Positions 17,695 through 25,635 of a stretch of 64,000 bases of DNA are shown one piece after another; position 1 is the stretch's first letter, and the number at the start of each line of letters is the position of its first letter. The stretch spans positions 1-64,000 of the forward strand of contig NZ_JBIVFT010000008.1 in NCBI RefSeq assembly GCF_044748305.1, in the 5' to 3' direction. The stretch is from Arthrobacter_E sp044748305 (lineage in GTDB: Bacteria > Actinomycetota > Actinomycetes > Actinomycetales > Micrococcaceae). The position numbers and the translations under genes are program-made. The notes beneath the pieces are model-generated. The model ran no database searches and had not been told where the DNA came from. It was given only the letters and a program-made list of their open reading frames with translations.

Positions 17695-19050
17695 ATGGCA
17701 ACTGCATCGACCACCTCACCCCGGCCTGCGATTCCGGCCGGCCGTGATCTGACTCTGGACCTTGCGCGCGTCGCGTGCGTGCTGGTCGTCGTCTTCGTCC
17801 ACCTGGTCCTGGTGGGCGTGGGCCGTTCGCCGGACGGTTCCATCCTGATCGCCAGTCCCGTGACCGAGACCCGATGGGTGGCTCCGGCCTCCTGGATCGC
17901 CGAGATCATGCCGCTCTTCTTCGTGGTCGGCGGGTTCGCCGCCAGGACCGGCTGGGCCTCGGCGCAGCGCCGGGGCGAGGACGCGGGCCGGTTCATCCGC
18001 TCGCGACTGGCCAGGCTCGCCCGCCCGGCCCTGCCGCTCTTCGCCTTCCTCGCCGTGGCGCTGCTCGTGGTGAAACTGATCGGCGTCGACCCTGCCCTCG
18101 TGACCGCCGTCGAGGTGCCGGTGGGCTCCGTGCTCTGGTTCCTCGGTGCCTACATGCTCGTCCAGGCACTGGCTCCGTGGATGATCCGCTGGCATGAGAG
18201 GTCGCCGTGGCTCGCATTGGGCGTCCTCCTGGCCGCGGCGTTCGCGGTGGACATCGTCAGGCTCGTGGTGGGCATCTGGACCCTGGGGCTCGGAAGGATC
18301 GCCCCAGAGGGATACGGCGTGGGCGACGAACTCTTCGGGTTGCCGAACATCGCGTTCGTCTGGCTCTTCGCTCAGCAGCTCGGCTTCTGCCTCAAGGACG
18401 GCTGGTTCGATCGCTTGAGCCGCTGGTGGCTTCTCGGGGTGATCGCTATCGGGTTCGCCGTCATCGGAGCCCTCGTCACCTTCGGTTCGTACTCGACCAG
18501 CATGCTCACGAATCAGTGGCCACCCACCGCACCGCTGGCGGTGCTGGCCCCGATCCAGGCCGCAGCCTTCACCCTCCTGCGTCCCCTGCTCGCAGTCCTC
18601 ATGCGCCGTCCCGCGCTGCAGGCAGTGGTGTTCCTCGCGGGATCCCGTCTCATGACGATCTATCTCTGGCACGTCACCGCCATCGTCGCGTTGACCGGAG
18701 TCCAATTGCTGCTCCCGCTGCCCATGCCGGTTCCCGGATCGGCTTCGTGGTGGCTCACCCGCCCGCTCCTGATGATCGCCGTCTTCGCCGTCGTCTGGGT
18801 CATCTCCCTCGGGACGGTGCGCCTCGAACGCCCGCGTCCTGAGCCAGAGGGGAGTCGGGTGGGCCCTGCGGCGACCGTTGCCGCCGTCGCGCTCTTCATC
18901 CTGCCCTCCGTCGCGATCTCCGCCTACGGCCTGGATCTGCCACTGGCGCTCATCGCGACCGCGTGCACCATCCTCGCCCTGCTGCTCACCACTCCTCGGG
19001 GCACCGGACAGCTCGCGCGCCCTGCCAGGATCTCCGGCGCGGCGGGCTGA
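17695..19050 (+). CDS. Acyltransferase family 3 membrane protein
   Basis: 451-residue membrane protein with about ten hydrophobic helices. It opens 'RDLTLDLARVACVLVVVFVHL', the first-helix pattern of acyltransferase-3 proteins, which O-acylate sugars or cell-envelope glycans. A histidine follows in helix 1 and an Arg-rich cytoplasmic loop 'FIRSRLARLARPALP' comes after helix 2, both characteristic. The gene is flanked by the pyrG terminator and the NUDIX gene and interrupts the usual pyrG-NUDIX neighbourhood. The acceptor molecule is unknown. Confidence 0.85.
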   Translation: MATASTTSPRPAIPAGRDLTLDLARVACVLVVVFVHLVLVGVGRSPDGSILIASPVTETRWVAPASWIAEIMPLFFVVGGFAARTGWASAQRRGEDAGRFIRSRLARLARPALPLFAFLAVALLVVKLIGVDPALVTAVEVPVGSVLWFLGAYMLVQALAPWMIRWHERSPWLALGVLLAAAFAVDIVRLVVGIWTLGLGRIAPEGYGVGDELFGLPNIAFVWLFAQQLGFCLKDGWFDRLSRWWLLGVIAIGFAVIGALVTFGSYSTSMLTNQWPPTAPLAVLAPIQAAAFTLLRPLLAVLMRRPALQAVVFLAGSRLMTIYLWHVTAIVALTGVQLLLPLPMPVPGSASWWLTRPLLMIAVFAVVWVISLGTVRLERPRPEPEGSRVGPAATVAAVALFILPSVAISAYGLDLPLALIATACTILALLLTTPRGTGQLARPARISGAAG

Positions 19051-19151
19051 CTCTTTCGCGAGATGACCAGGCCGGGTCAATGGCGGCGTCCTTTCCCGGA
19101 CGCCGCTATTGTCGTTAAAGGCCGTGCACACCCGGCGAACGAAGGAGAGTC

Positions 19152-19853
19152 ATGAGCCAGTCACCCGGCGCTGAGCAGCGGGAACCAACGGACGAGCTGC
19201 TTGAGGATGCTTTCCACCCGCGTCCCCTGAAGAACCGCCGTACCGCTTTCGAAGGCCGGGTCTGGAATGTCGTCTCGGACACTGTCAGCCTCGACGACGA
19301 GGGGCACAGCATGGTGCGCGACTACGTGGATCACACGGGGGCGGTCGCCGTCATCCCGGTCGACGACGACGGCAGGATCATGGTCCTCAAGCAGTACCGC
19401 CACCCGGTGGGAATGGACCTCTGGGAGATCCCCGCGGGCCTCCTCGATGTGGACGGCGAGGGACCGCAGCCCGCCGCCGCACGGGAACTCGCCGAGGAAG
19501 CCGACCTGGAAGCAGCCGACTGGCACGTCCTGGTCGACTTCTTCAACTCGCCCGGGGGTTCATCCGAGGCCCTCAGGGTTTTCGTCGCCACCGGTCTGAG
19601 CCCGGTGCCGGAGGCCGAGCGCCACGTGCGGACCGATGAGGAGGCCGAGTTCGAGTACGCCTGGGTCACGCTTCAGGAGCTCGTCACCGCGATCCTGGAA
19701 GGCCGGATCCACAATGTCTCCACCGTGGTCGGCATCCTGGCACTCAACGCCGCGGTGCAGCGCGCCGGTGGGGAACTGAACGGGGCGGCGCTCGACGCCG
19801 CCGGCTTGCGCCCGGCGGATGCCCCGTGGCCGGCGCACCCGCGGTTCCGATGA
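19152..19853 (+). CDS. NUDIX hydrolase, ADP-ribose pyrophosphatase type
   Basis: 233 residues. The Nudix box is at the middle ('GLLDVDGEGPQPAAARELAE' running into 'EADL'), with Ala in place of the usual Gly near its end, as seen in many actinobacterial ADP-ribose pyrophosphatases. The preceding 'DDDGRIMVLKQYRHPVGMDL' is also typical of that branch. Expected reaction: ADP-ribose to AMP and ribose-5-phosphate. Start has GGAGAG upstream. The stop overlaps the xerD start, and this NUDIX-recombinase pair after pyrG is conserved in actinobacteria. Confidence 0.92.
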   Translation: MSQSPGAEQREPTDELLEDAFHPRPLKNRRTAFEGRVWNVVSDTVSLDDEGHSMVRDYVDHTGAVAVIPVDDDGRIMVLKQYRHPVGMDLWEIPAGLLDVDGEGPQPAAARELAEEADLEAADWHVLVDFFNSPGGSSEALRVFVATGLSPVPEAERHVRTDEEAEFEYAWVTLQELVTAILEGRIHNVSTVVGILALNAAVQRAGGELNGAALDAAGLRPADAPWPAHPRFR

Positions 19854-20833
19854 GTTCTGCGCACGGCCGGACGGGGGACTCCGGCACCGCGCCGCCCACC
19901 GCCGTCGAACGCGGTATCCGGCAGTATCTTCAGCACCTCGCCGTGGAACGCGGATTGGCGCGCAACACCCTGCAGTCCTACGAGCGTGATCTTGGACGTT
20001 ACGCGCGCTTTCTTGCCGCTGCCGGGATCGGAGAGCCCCAGGAGGTGGGGCGGGCGCAGGTCAGCGCCTTCGCACAGGCGTTGCACGACGGCGCGGACGG
20101 AGGTTCGGTGCTGGGGGTCCGCTCGGCGGCGCGGACGATCGTCGCAGTCCGGGGACTGCACAAATTCTGGGCGCTGGAAGGCGTCACGCCGAGCGATCCG
20201 GCGCACGAGGTGCGGCCTCCGATGCCCGGCAAACGACTGCCCAAGGCCATCCCTTTCTCCGAGGTGGAACGCATTCTGCAGGCCGTCCCCACTGATACGC
20301 CCGCCGGCCTGCGGGACGCGGCACTGCTCGAGTTCCTGTATTCCACGGGTGCCCGCATCAGTGAAGCGGTGGGTCTGGACGTCGACGATCTGGCCCTCGT
20401 GCAGGAGGACGGCGACGGGCCCGCGCTGGTGCGGCTGTTCGGCAAGGGATCGAAGGAGCGGATCGTGCCTCTGGGCAGCTACGCGGCCCGCGCCCTGGAG
20501 GCCTATCTGGTGCGAGGCCGGCCGGGGCTGTCCGCGAAAGGCAAGGGCACGCCGGCCCTTTTCCTCAATGTCCGAGGAGGCCGGATCAGCAGGCAGAGCG
20601 CCTGGGCGATCCTGAAGGCGGCGGCGGAGCGTGCCGGGATCCAACGGGACATCTCGCCCCACACTCTGAGGCATTCCTTCGCCACGCATCTGCTGGAAGG
20701 CGGCGCCGACGTCCGTGTGGTCCAGGAGCTCCTGGGCCACGCTTCCGTCACCACCACCCAGATCTACACCCTGGTCACCGCCGACACTTTGCGTGAGGTC
20801 TATGCGGCGGCCCATCCCCGGGCGCTGGGCTGA
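19850..20833 (+). CDS. xerD: Tyrosine site-specific recombinase XerD
   Basis: 327 residues, chromosome-dimer resolution recombinase. N-terminal SAM-like core-binding domain ('IRQYLQHLAVERGLARNTLQ' region) and C-terminal catalytic domain with Arg in 'TGARISEAV', Lys in 'GKGSKERIVPLG', His-x-x-Arg in 'HTLRHSFATHLLEGG', His in 'LGHASVTTTQ' and the nucleophile Tyr in 'QIYTLV'. The ATG at 19850 overlaps the NUDIX stop (ATGA); upstream in-frame codons belong to the NUDIX gene. In many actinobacteria parA-scpA-scpB follow closely; here they are 12 kb away. Confidence 0.95.
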   Translation: MSSAHGRTGDSGTAPPTAVERGIRQYLQHLAVERGLARNTLQSYERDLGRYARFLAAAGIGEPQEVGRAQVSAFAQALHDGADGGSVLGVRSAARTIVAVRGLHKFWALEGVTPSDPAHEVRPPMPGKRLPKAIPFSEVERILQAVPTDTPAGLRDAALLEFLYSTGARISEAVGLDVDDLALVQEDGDGPALVRLFGKGSKERIVPLGSYAARALEAYLVRGRPGLSAKGKGTPALFLNVRGGRISRQSAWAILKAAAERAGIQRDISPHTLRHSFATHLLEGGADVRVVQELLGHASVTTTQIYTLVTADTLREVYAAAHPRALG

Positions 20834-20850
20834 GCTGAGCGGCACTCCTT

Positions 20851-20911
20851 CGCGAAACGCCAGTTGAGCACAGTCCGTGGCAACGGAACTGTGCTCAACT
20901 GGCGTCTCGCG
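20851..20911. repeat. Long intergenic palindrome after xerD
   Basis: 24-nt arms at 20851-20874 (CGCGAAACGCCAGTTGAGCA and onward) and 20888-20911 with only one or two mismatches (GAAACG against CGTCTC). The loop is 13 nt. It lies between two converging genes and can act as a bidirectional terminator. Its length and lack of a T-run also suit a dispersed REP-like element. Confidence 0.75.
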
Positions 20912-20925
20912 GTCAGGAAAAGTGC

Positions 20926-21117
20926 TTACTCCGTGTCTCCCGGACCGTACTCCGTGGCCGGTGCTCGTCTGAAAGGAACAGGGAAGCCGTTGTAGATCAC
21001 CCCGTTCTCATAGTGGTGTCCCACTTCCTCGGCGTAGACCTCGGCCTCATCGGCTGTAGCAAAGACACCAAGGATGTTGTGTGCTGGGTCAGGGTCATCA
21101 TTTCGGACGATCCACAC
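20926..21117 (-). CDS. Small hypothetical protein
   Basis: 63 residues from the GTG at 21117, beginning 'MWIVRNDDPDPAHNILGVF' and containing 'ATADEAEVYAEEVGHHYENG', a strand-helix pattern with an acidic helix. An in-frame ATG at 21204 would add 29 Lys/Ser-rich residues but would run through the promoter and first codons of the divergent secreted-protein gene, so the shorter form is preferred. No family recognised. It is part of a lower-GC group of orphan genes after xerD. Confidence 0.5.
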   Translation of the reverse strand: MWIVRNDDPDPAHNILGVFATADEAEVYAEEVGHHYENGVIYNGFPVPFRRAPATEYGPGDTE

Positions 21118-21146
21118 CTCGGAATCGACAGAATTCCTGTCACTCG

Positions 21147-21176
21147 TTGACAATACGTTCGTTTGGTCTTTACTCT
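21147..21176 (+). promoter_or_regulatory. Promoter of a leaderless gene
   Basis: TTGACA at 21147-21152, an 18-bp spacer, then TACTCT at 21171-21176. The expected transcription start falls within 1-2 bases of the ATG at 21185 and there is no ribosome site in between, so the mRNA would be leaderless. Confidence 0.55.
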
Positions 21177-21184
21177 CTCGTTTT

Positions 21185-21805
21185 ATGAAGCGAAAATTAC
21201 TCATAACTGCTACTGTAATCGCTTTGTTGGCGGGGCTGGGAGTGAGCCCTTCTAACGCCGTTCCGCAGGCGCCGGATGCGCCTGTGGACGCTCCGGTCTA
21301 CAGCGCTTCCGTTTTGGCTCCCGGTCCCGACGACCTCACATGGTCCCAGTTCAAGGAGTCGGAGAAGAATGCAACAGGAGAGTTCAGCGCCCCCGCTCTG
21401 GGGACGATGAGCGCGTCTGTTCCGATCAAGGGGCCGATGGGCTTCAAGTGCAGTATCTTCACCGGGGATGTTTACAAGCGGACCTCCGGTTGGAAATATC
21501 CCCATGGCACTGTCGGCGCTCACCCTAGGACAACGTGTGGAACTCCGATGATCAGCATCAGCCAGTCCACTGAGATGTATAAGGAAGTGTGGTGGGGGCT
21601 TCAGAAGGTCGGTGGGCCGTGGAACAGCTTTAACCAGGGTGTCGCCTCGTTGACTCAGACAAGCCCGGAGGTGATCTGTGCCGATCTGCGATACACCACC
21701 TTCAAGATGTTTGTCCGTAGTACGGGCAAGTTCCCTAACGGGGCCATGGGCTCTGCCAGTGTGTGGGAAAAATCCAAGCCTGAGAAGTGTGGTACGAACC
21801 CGTGA
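21185..21805 (+). CDS. Secreted hypothetical protein
   Basis: 206 residues. A clear Sec signal peptide comes first ('MKRKLLITATVIALLAGLG', cleavage likely after 'SNAVPQA'), then a mature part with four cysteines ('GFKCSIFTG', 'RTTCGTPM', 'VICADLRY', 'PEKCGTNP') that could form two disulfides. No enzyme motif is visible and no family is recognised. Composition (Lys, Asn, Thr) and GC are less biased than neighbouring core genes, suggesting acquisition. The start follows a promoter so closely that translation is probably leaderless. Confidence 0.75.
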   Translation: MKRKLLITATVIALLAGLGVSPSNAVPQAPDAPVDAPVYSASVLAPGPDDLTWSQFKESEKNATGEFSAPALGTMSASVPIKGPMGFKCSIFTGDVYKRTSGWKYPHGTVGAHPRTTCGTPMISISQSTEMYKEVWWGLQKVGGPWNSFNQGVASLTQTSPEVICADLRYTTFKMFVRSTGKFPNGAMGSASVWEKSKPEKCGTNP

Positions 21806-21948
21806 TCGAACGGGCATTTGTCGCACCGTCCGCGACTCCTAACGGTAGGGTCGGAAAGAGGGGGTCGAGAAGGCTCCGTTGGCACATGTGACAAATATTC
21901 TCAGGCTGATCGTCAATAATTGTCAGGCGCTCTGGTAGTGTCCTAGCC

Positions 21949-22314
21949 ATGACAAATAGTGAACCGCGAGAAGCGCCGACAGAGTGGGTTGGTCTCCGGG
22001 AGCTGGCGCTCGAGCTAGGAGTCTCCAACCCGTCCGTAGTCGGAAGTGAACTCCAGAATCTCGGGCTCCGCGAAGGCAAGAGCCCGACGGGCCGCGCCTA
22101 TGAGCTCGAGGCTGCAATTGACGTGCATGGCACAGGACGAGACTCCGGTATCCCCTACGTGTCACACAAGTGGAATCGTAGAGTAGTGGTTCCGATGCTG
22201 GCACAATCCTTCCGCCGCGTCGACACGTCCCCCTCGTCGCTGGAAGCGAGGGTGGCGGCACTAGAAGCCGCGTTTCGACACTTGCGGAGCACAGGGGAAG
22301 TCCCTGAACTGTGA
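21949..22314 (+). CDS. Hypothetical protein with helix-turn-helix-like N-terminus
   Basis: 121 residues. The N-terminal part 'WVGLRELALELGVSNPSVVG' followed by 'SELQNLGLREG' reads like a short helix-turn-helix of the kind found in antirepressor or excisionase-like proteins. The C-terminal 'SSLEARVAALEAAFRHLRS' is a predicted coiled coil. No ribosome site; a TAGTGT at 21936-21941 stands 7 bp before the ATG, suggesting a leaderless message. No family identified; DNA binding is inferred from pattern alone. Confidence 0.6.
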   Translation: MTNSEPREAPTEWVGLRELALELGVSNPSVVGSELQNLGLREGKSPTGRAYELEAAIDVHGTGRDSGIPYVSHKWNRRVVVPMLAQSFRRVDTSPSSLEARVAALEAAFRHLRSTGEVPEL

Positions 22315-22394
22315 CCGTTACGAGGCTGTGCGGTGTATCGAAAACACCGTGCGAAGTGACTGCGGTCAACTACAAGTGAGTGGAGAATGTGCAG

Positions 22395-22889
22395 ATGCAG
22401 CTCGTACGCAGACTCCTGATGACGTACGCGATCAGCGTGGCCATCGTCATCGTGACGTGTCTGACACTTGTGTGGTTCGCGCCGGAGGCTCTCGCTAGTG
22501 ATGCGAAATTCCTCTTGGTCCTTGGGCTCGTGTACGTCGGAACCGGATTCGGATTTTGTATTCGACGGGTGTGGCGGCCATTGGTCTCGAATGCTTCGGG
22601 CGCGGTAGCGGTGGGTTTCGCCTGGTTCACGGCGGTGATGGCAGATTTTGGTTCCGAACGCTCCGCGGATACGTCCATCACGTTGATCTTTGGGTCCTTG
22701 GGTTTCGCTCTTGCCTACGTGCTCCTCTTCCGTCCCATGGCCGAAGAGGTCCGACGGGAGGAGACGGAGTCGTTGCTGCGCCGTGTGGTTCGAGAAGAGT
22801 TGATGTCGGTGACGTCGGCACACCGCGTGGTCAGGGTCGCCCAGGTCGAACCTGCTCCACCCGGAACTGTCATCGAATACGAGAGGTAG
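22395..22889 (+). CDS. Hypothetical membrane protein
   Basis: 164 residues with four hydrophobic segments (about residues 8-30, 38-55, 66-85 and 92-112) and a cytoplasmic, charged C-terminal tail that starts 'EEVRREETESLLRRVVREEL'. The ATG at 22395 lies at a workable distance from GTGGAG; GTG codons at 22380 and 22389 are alternatives. It stands 80 bp after the helix-turn-helix-like gene. No family recognised. Confidence 0.6.
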   Translation: MQLVRRLLMTYAISVAIVIVTCLTLVWFAPEALASDAKFLLVLGLVYVGTGFGFCIRRVWRPLVSNASGAVAVGFAWFTAVMADFGSERSADTSITLIFGSLGFALAYVLLFRPMAEEVRREETESLLRRVVREELMSVTSAHRVVRVAQVEPAPPGTVIEYER

Positions 22890-22923
22890 GTCCTCGAGGC
22901 GTCCTGTTCGATAACATGGCAGC

Positions 22924-23424
22924 GTGACCGCTGCGCCCGTTGCCCTCTGCTTCCTGCTCCGCCCACGCGCCGGGGCGTCGCCGTCGGAGGGATCGCCCGC
23001 CCGGGAGGTCCTGCTGGGCCTGAAGAAGACCGGTTTCGGAGCGGGAAAGATCGTGGGTGTCGGCGGCCACGTCGAGCCGGGGGAGAGCGATGCCCAGGCC
23101 GCCTGCCGCGAAGTCTTCGAAGAGACCGGTGTCAGCGTCCGTGAGGCGGATCTGACGGATGCCGGGATGGTCCGTTTCGTCTTTCCCGCCCGGCCCGAGT
23201 GGAACATGGACACCCGGCTCTTCCTCGCCTCCCGATGGGACGGGGAACCCCGCGAGAGCCCCGAGATCGCCCCCGAGTGGTTCGCCGTGGACGCGCTGCC
23301 CGTCGAACGCATGTGGCAGGACGCCGACCACTGGCTTCCGCTGGCCCTCAGCGGCGCCGTGCTGGACGTGGACGTGACGCTCAATACGGACAACGCGACC
23401 GTCCGCGACGTGGTGCACCGCTGA
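22924..23424 (+). CDS. NUDIX hydrolase (MutT/8-oxo-dGTP diphosphatase-like)
   Basis: 166 residues with a textbook Nudix box 'GHVEPGESDAQAACREVFEE' followed by 'TGV', and 'GFGAGKIVGVGG' just before it. Sequences of this type clean up oxidised purine nucleotides. The GTG at 22924 sits 7 bp after TAACAT, so the transcript is probably leaderless. It converges on prpC, with a shared terminator between them. Substrate not fixed by sequence. Confidence 0.88.
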   Translation: MTAAPVALCFLLRPRAGASPSEGSPAREVLLGLKKTGFGAGKIVGVGGHVEPGESDAQAACREVFEETGVSVREADLTDAGMVRFVFPARPEWNMDTRLFLASRWDGEPRESPEIAPEWFAVDALPVERMWQDADHWLPLALSGAVLDVDVTLNTDNATVRDVVHR

Positions 23425-23425
23425 A

Positions 23426-23468
23426 ACGACGGCGGGCCGGTCACCCAGGGTGACCGGCCCGCCGTCGT
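23426..23468. terminator. Bidirectional terminator between NUDIX gene and prpC
   Basis: Perfect 20-bp stem (arms 23426-23445 and 23449-23468, ACGACGGCGGGCCGGTCACC and its complement) with a 3-nt loop CAG, placed exactly between the two converging genes. Confidence 0.88.
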
Positions 23469-23477
23469 GCGTGGACG

Positions 23478-24635
23478 TCAGCTCAGGTGCCGTTCCTCCG
23501 GCCCGTTGTACGCGCTCAGCGGGCGGATGAGGGAATTGGCGCCCAGTTGTTCCATGACGTGCGCGGTCCAGCCGACGATCCGGCTGGCCACGAAGATGGG
23601 CGTGAAGGTCGGGGTGTCGAAACCCATCAGGTGATAGACCGGACCGGCCGGGTAGTCCAGATTGGGCTTGATGCCCTTCGCCTCGTCCATCGCCTGCTCC
23701 AGGCCGTTGTACAGACCCAGCAGCTCGGGCCGCTCATAGTGTTCGATCATGGCGTCCAGCGCGGCCTTCATGGTCGGCACCCGGGAATCACCGTGCTTGT
23801 ACACGCGGTGGCCGAAACCCATGACCTTCTTCTTGGCCGCAAGCGCATCCTCCATCCAGGCCTTCGCCCGGGAGGCGGCGTCCTCGGCGGACTCCGAGGG
23901 GTCGATCCCGAGTTCCTCGAAGGTGTGCATGACGGCCTCGTTGGCACCGCCGTGCAGGGGGCCCTTGAGGGCGCCGATGGCACCGGTGACCGCCGAATGC
24001 AGATCGGCCAGGGTCGAGGTGATGACACGGGCCGTGAACGTGGAGGCGTTGAAGGAGTGCTCCGCGTACAGGATCATCGAGACGTTGAAGGCGTCGACGA
24101 CGGCGGGTGCCGCCTCCTCCTCGAAACTCATCCAGAGGAAGTTGGCCGCGTAGCCCAGGTCCTCGCGCGGCGGCACTGCTTCCTGACCGTGCCGGCGGCG
24201 CTGGTCATAGGCGACGACGGCGGGCATGGCCGCCCACAGGTCGATCGCCTTGGCGAGGTTGGCCTCCGGGCTGGAGTCCTCGGCCTGTGGATGGCGGGCG
24301 CCGAGGACCGAGGCCGCGGTGCGGCACACGTCCATGGGGTGCGCCGTGGTCGGAAGAGAATCGATCACGGACTTCAGGACCGGGTCCAGAGCGCGGCCCG
24401 CGCGCTCGCGGGCGGTGAAGGACGCCAGTTCCGCTTCTCCGGGCAGCTCGCCGTGCCAGAGCAGGTAAGCGACCTCCTCGAAGCTCTTGGCGGCGGCCAG
24501 TTCCTGCACGGGATAACCGCGGTACAGCAGGGAGTTGCTCTCCGGGTTGACCTTCGAGATGGCGGTGTAATCCACCACCACGCCGGCCAGGCCCTTCTTG
24601 ATCTCGAGGGTGCTCTCGGTGGGTGTGGTGCTCAT
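23478..24635 (-). CDS. prpC: 2-methylcitrate synthase
   Basis: 385-residue citrate-synthase-family enzyme that joins propionyl-CoA and oxaloacetate. Family marks are 'KGLAGVVVDYTAISKV', 'GPLHGGANEAVM' and 'MGFGHRVYKHGDSR'. The opening and the short length match the methylcitrate/citrate synthase group, and its position after prpD and prpB supports PrpC. Start preceded by GGAGTCACC. Last gene of the gntR-prpD-prpB-prpC unit, 91 bp after prpB. Confidence 0.93.
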   Translation of the reverse strand: MSTTPTESTLEIKKGLAGVVVDYTAISKVNPESNSLLYRGYPVQELAAAKSFEEVAYLLWHGELPGEAELASFTARERAGRALDPVLKSVIDSLPTTAHPMDVCRTAASVLGARHPQAEDSSPEANLAKAIDLWAAMPAVVAYDQRRRHGQEAVPPREDLGYAANFLWMSFEEEAAPAVVDAFNVSMILYAEHSFNASTFTARVITSTLADLHSAVTGAIGALKGPLHGGANEAVMHTFEELGIDPSESAEDAASRAKAWMEDALAAKKKVMGFGHRVYKHGDSRVPTMKAALDAMIEHYERPELLGLYNGLEQAMDEAKGIKPNLDYPAGPVYHLMGFDTPTFTPIFVASRIVGWTAHVMEQLGANSLIRPLSAYNGPEERHLS

Positions 24636-24726
24636 GGTGACTCCTTCGTCGGATGAAGCCTTCAGGGCCGATTCTGGGACTGCTTCCTGTGAATCAGCTT
24701 CGAACGGGATGACAGAGCGGTGGCCG

Positions 24727-25635
24727 TCAGCGGGACGTGCCGGGCACCTGGAAATTGAAGACGCCGGTATCGAACTGGTTGTAGCCCTGGTAGTCCACCA
24801 GCTCGTAGAGACGTGCCCGGGTCAGCATGTCCGGCACGGCCGCCTGCTGCGTACCGTCCGCGCGGATCGTGTCCAGGACCCGTTCCGCCGCGCCCAGTGC
24901 GCTGCGCAGCAACGTGACAGGGTAGATGACCATGTTCACGCCCACCGAGGAGAGCTGGTCCAGGGTGAAAAGCTCACTCTGCCCGAACTCCGTCATGTTG
25001 GCAAGGATCGGGACATCCACGGCCTCCCGGATGGCGGCGAACTCGTCCAGAGTCTTCATGGCTTCCGGGAAGAGGGCGTCGGCGCCGGCGGCGACCAGGG
25101 CGCGGGCCCGGTCCTGGGCGGCAGCGAGTCCTTCGGACGCCCGGATGTCCGTGCGGGCCATGATGAGGAAGTCCGGATCCCGGCGCGCCTGGGCGGCGGC
25201 CTGGATGCGGCGCACGGCCGTGTCGGCATCGACGACCGACTTGCCGTCCAGGTGCCCACAGCGCTTGGGGTTCACCTGGTCCTCGATGTGGCAGCCGGCC
25301 AAGCCCGCATTCTCCAGTTCTTGGATGGTGCGGGCCACGTTCATCGGTTCGCCGAAACCCGTGTCCGCGTCCACCAGGGCCGGCAGCTCGGTCATCCGGG
25401 CGATCTGCCCGGCGCGGGTGGCTACCTCCGTCAGCGTGGTGAGCCCGATGTCCGGCAGCCCCAGATCATTGGCCAGGACGGCGCCGGAGATGTAGACGCC
25501 GTCGAACCCCTTCTCCTCGATGAGGCGCGCTGACAGCGGATTGAAGGCGCCCGGGAACTGCACGGTCCGCCCGGAGGCGAGCAGTTCCCGCAGCAGGCGG
25601 CGCTTCTGCTCCGGGGTCCGCTGGGAGTACAGCAT
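24727..25635 (-). CDS. prpB: 2-methylisocitrate lyase
   Basis: 302 residues, isocitrate-lyase superfamily. It splits 2-methylisocitrate into pyruvate and succinate. Visible marks are 'FPGAFNPLSARLIEEKGFDG', 'DADTGFGEPMNVART', 'HIEDQVNPKRCGHLDGKSVV' (with the catalytic KRCGH) and 'MARTDIRASEG'. The ATG at 25635 overlaps the prpD stop (TGATG); longer in-frame extension lies inside prpD and is not used. Confidence 0.96.
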   Translation of the reverse strand: MLYSQRTPEQKRRLLRELLASGRTVQFPGAFNPLSARLIEEKGFDGVYISGAVLANDLGLPDIGLTTLTEVATRAGQIARMTELPALVDADTGFGEPMNVARTIQELENAGLAGCHIEDQVNPKRCGHLDGKSVVDADTAVRRIQAAAQARRDPDFLIMARTDIRASEGLAAAQDRARALVAAGADALFPEAMKTLDEFAAIREAVDVPILANMTEFGQSELFTLDQLSSVGVNMVIYPVTLLRSALGAAERVLDTIRADGTQQAAVPDMLTRARLYELVDYQGYNQFDTGVFNFQVPGTSR

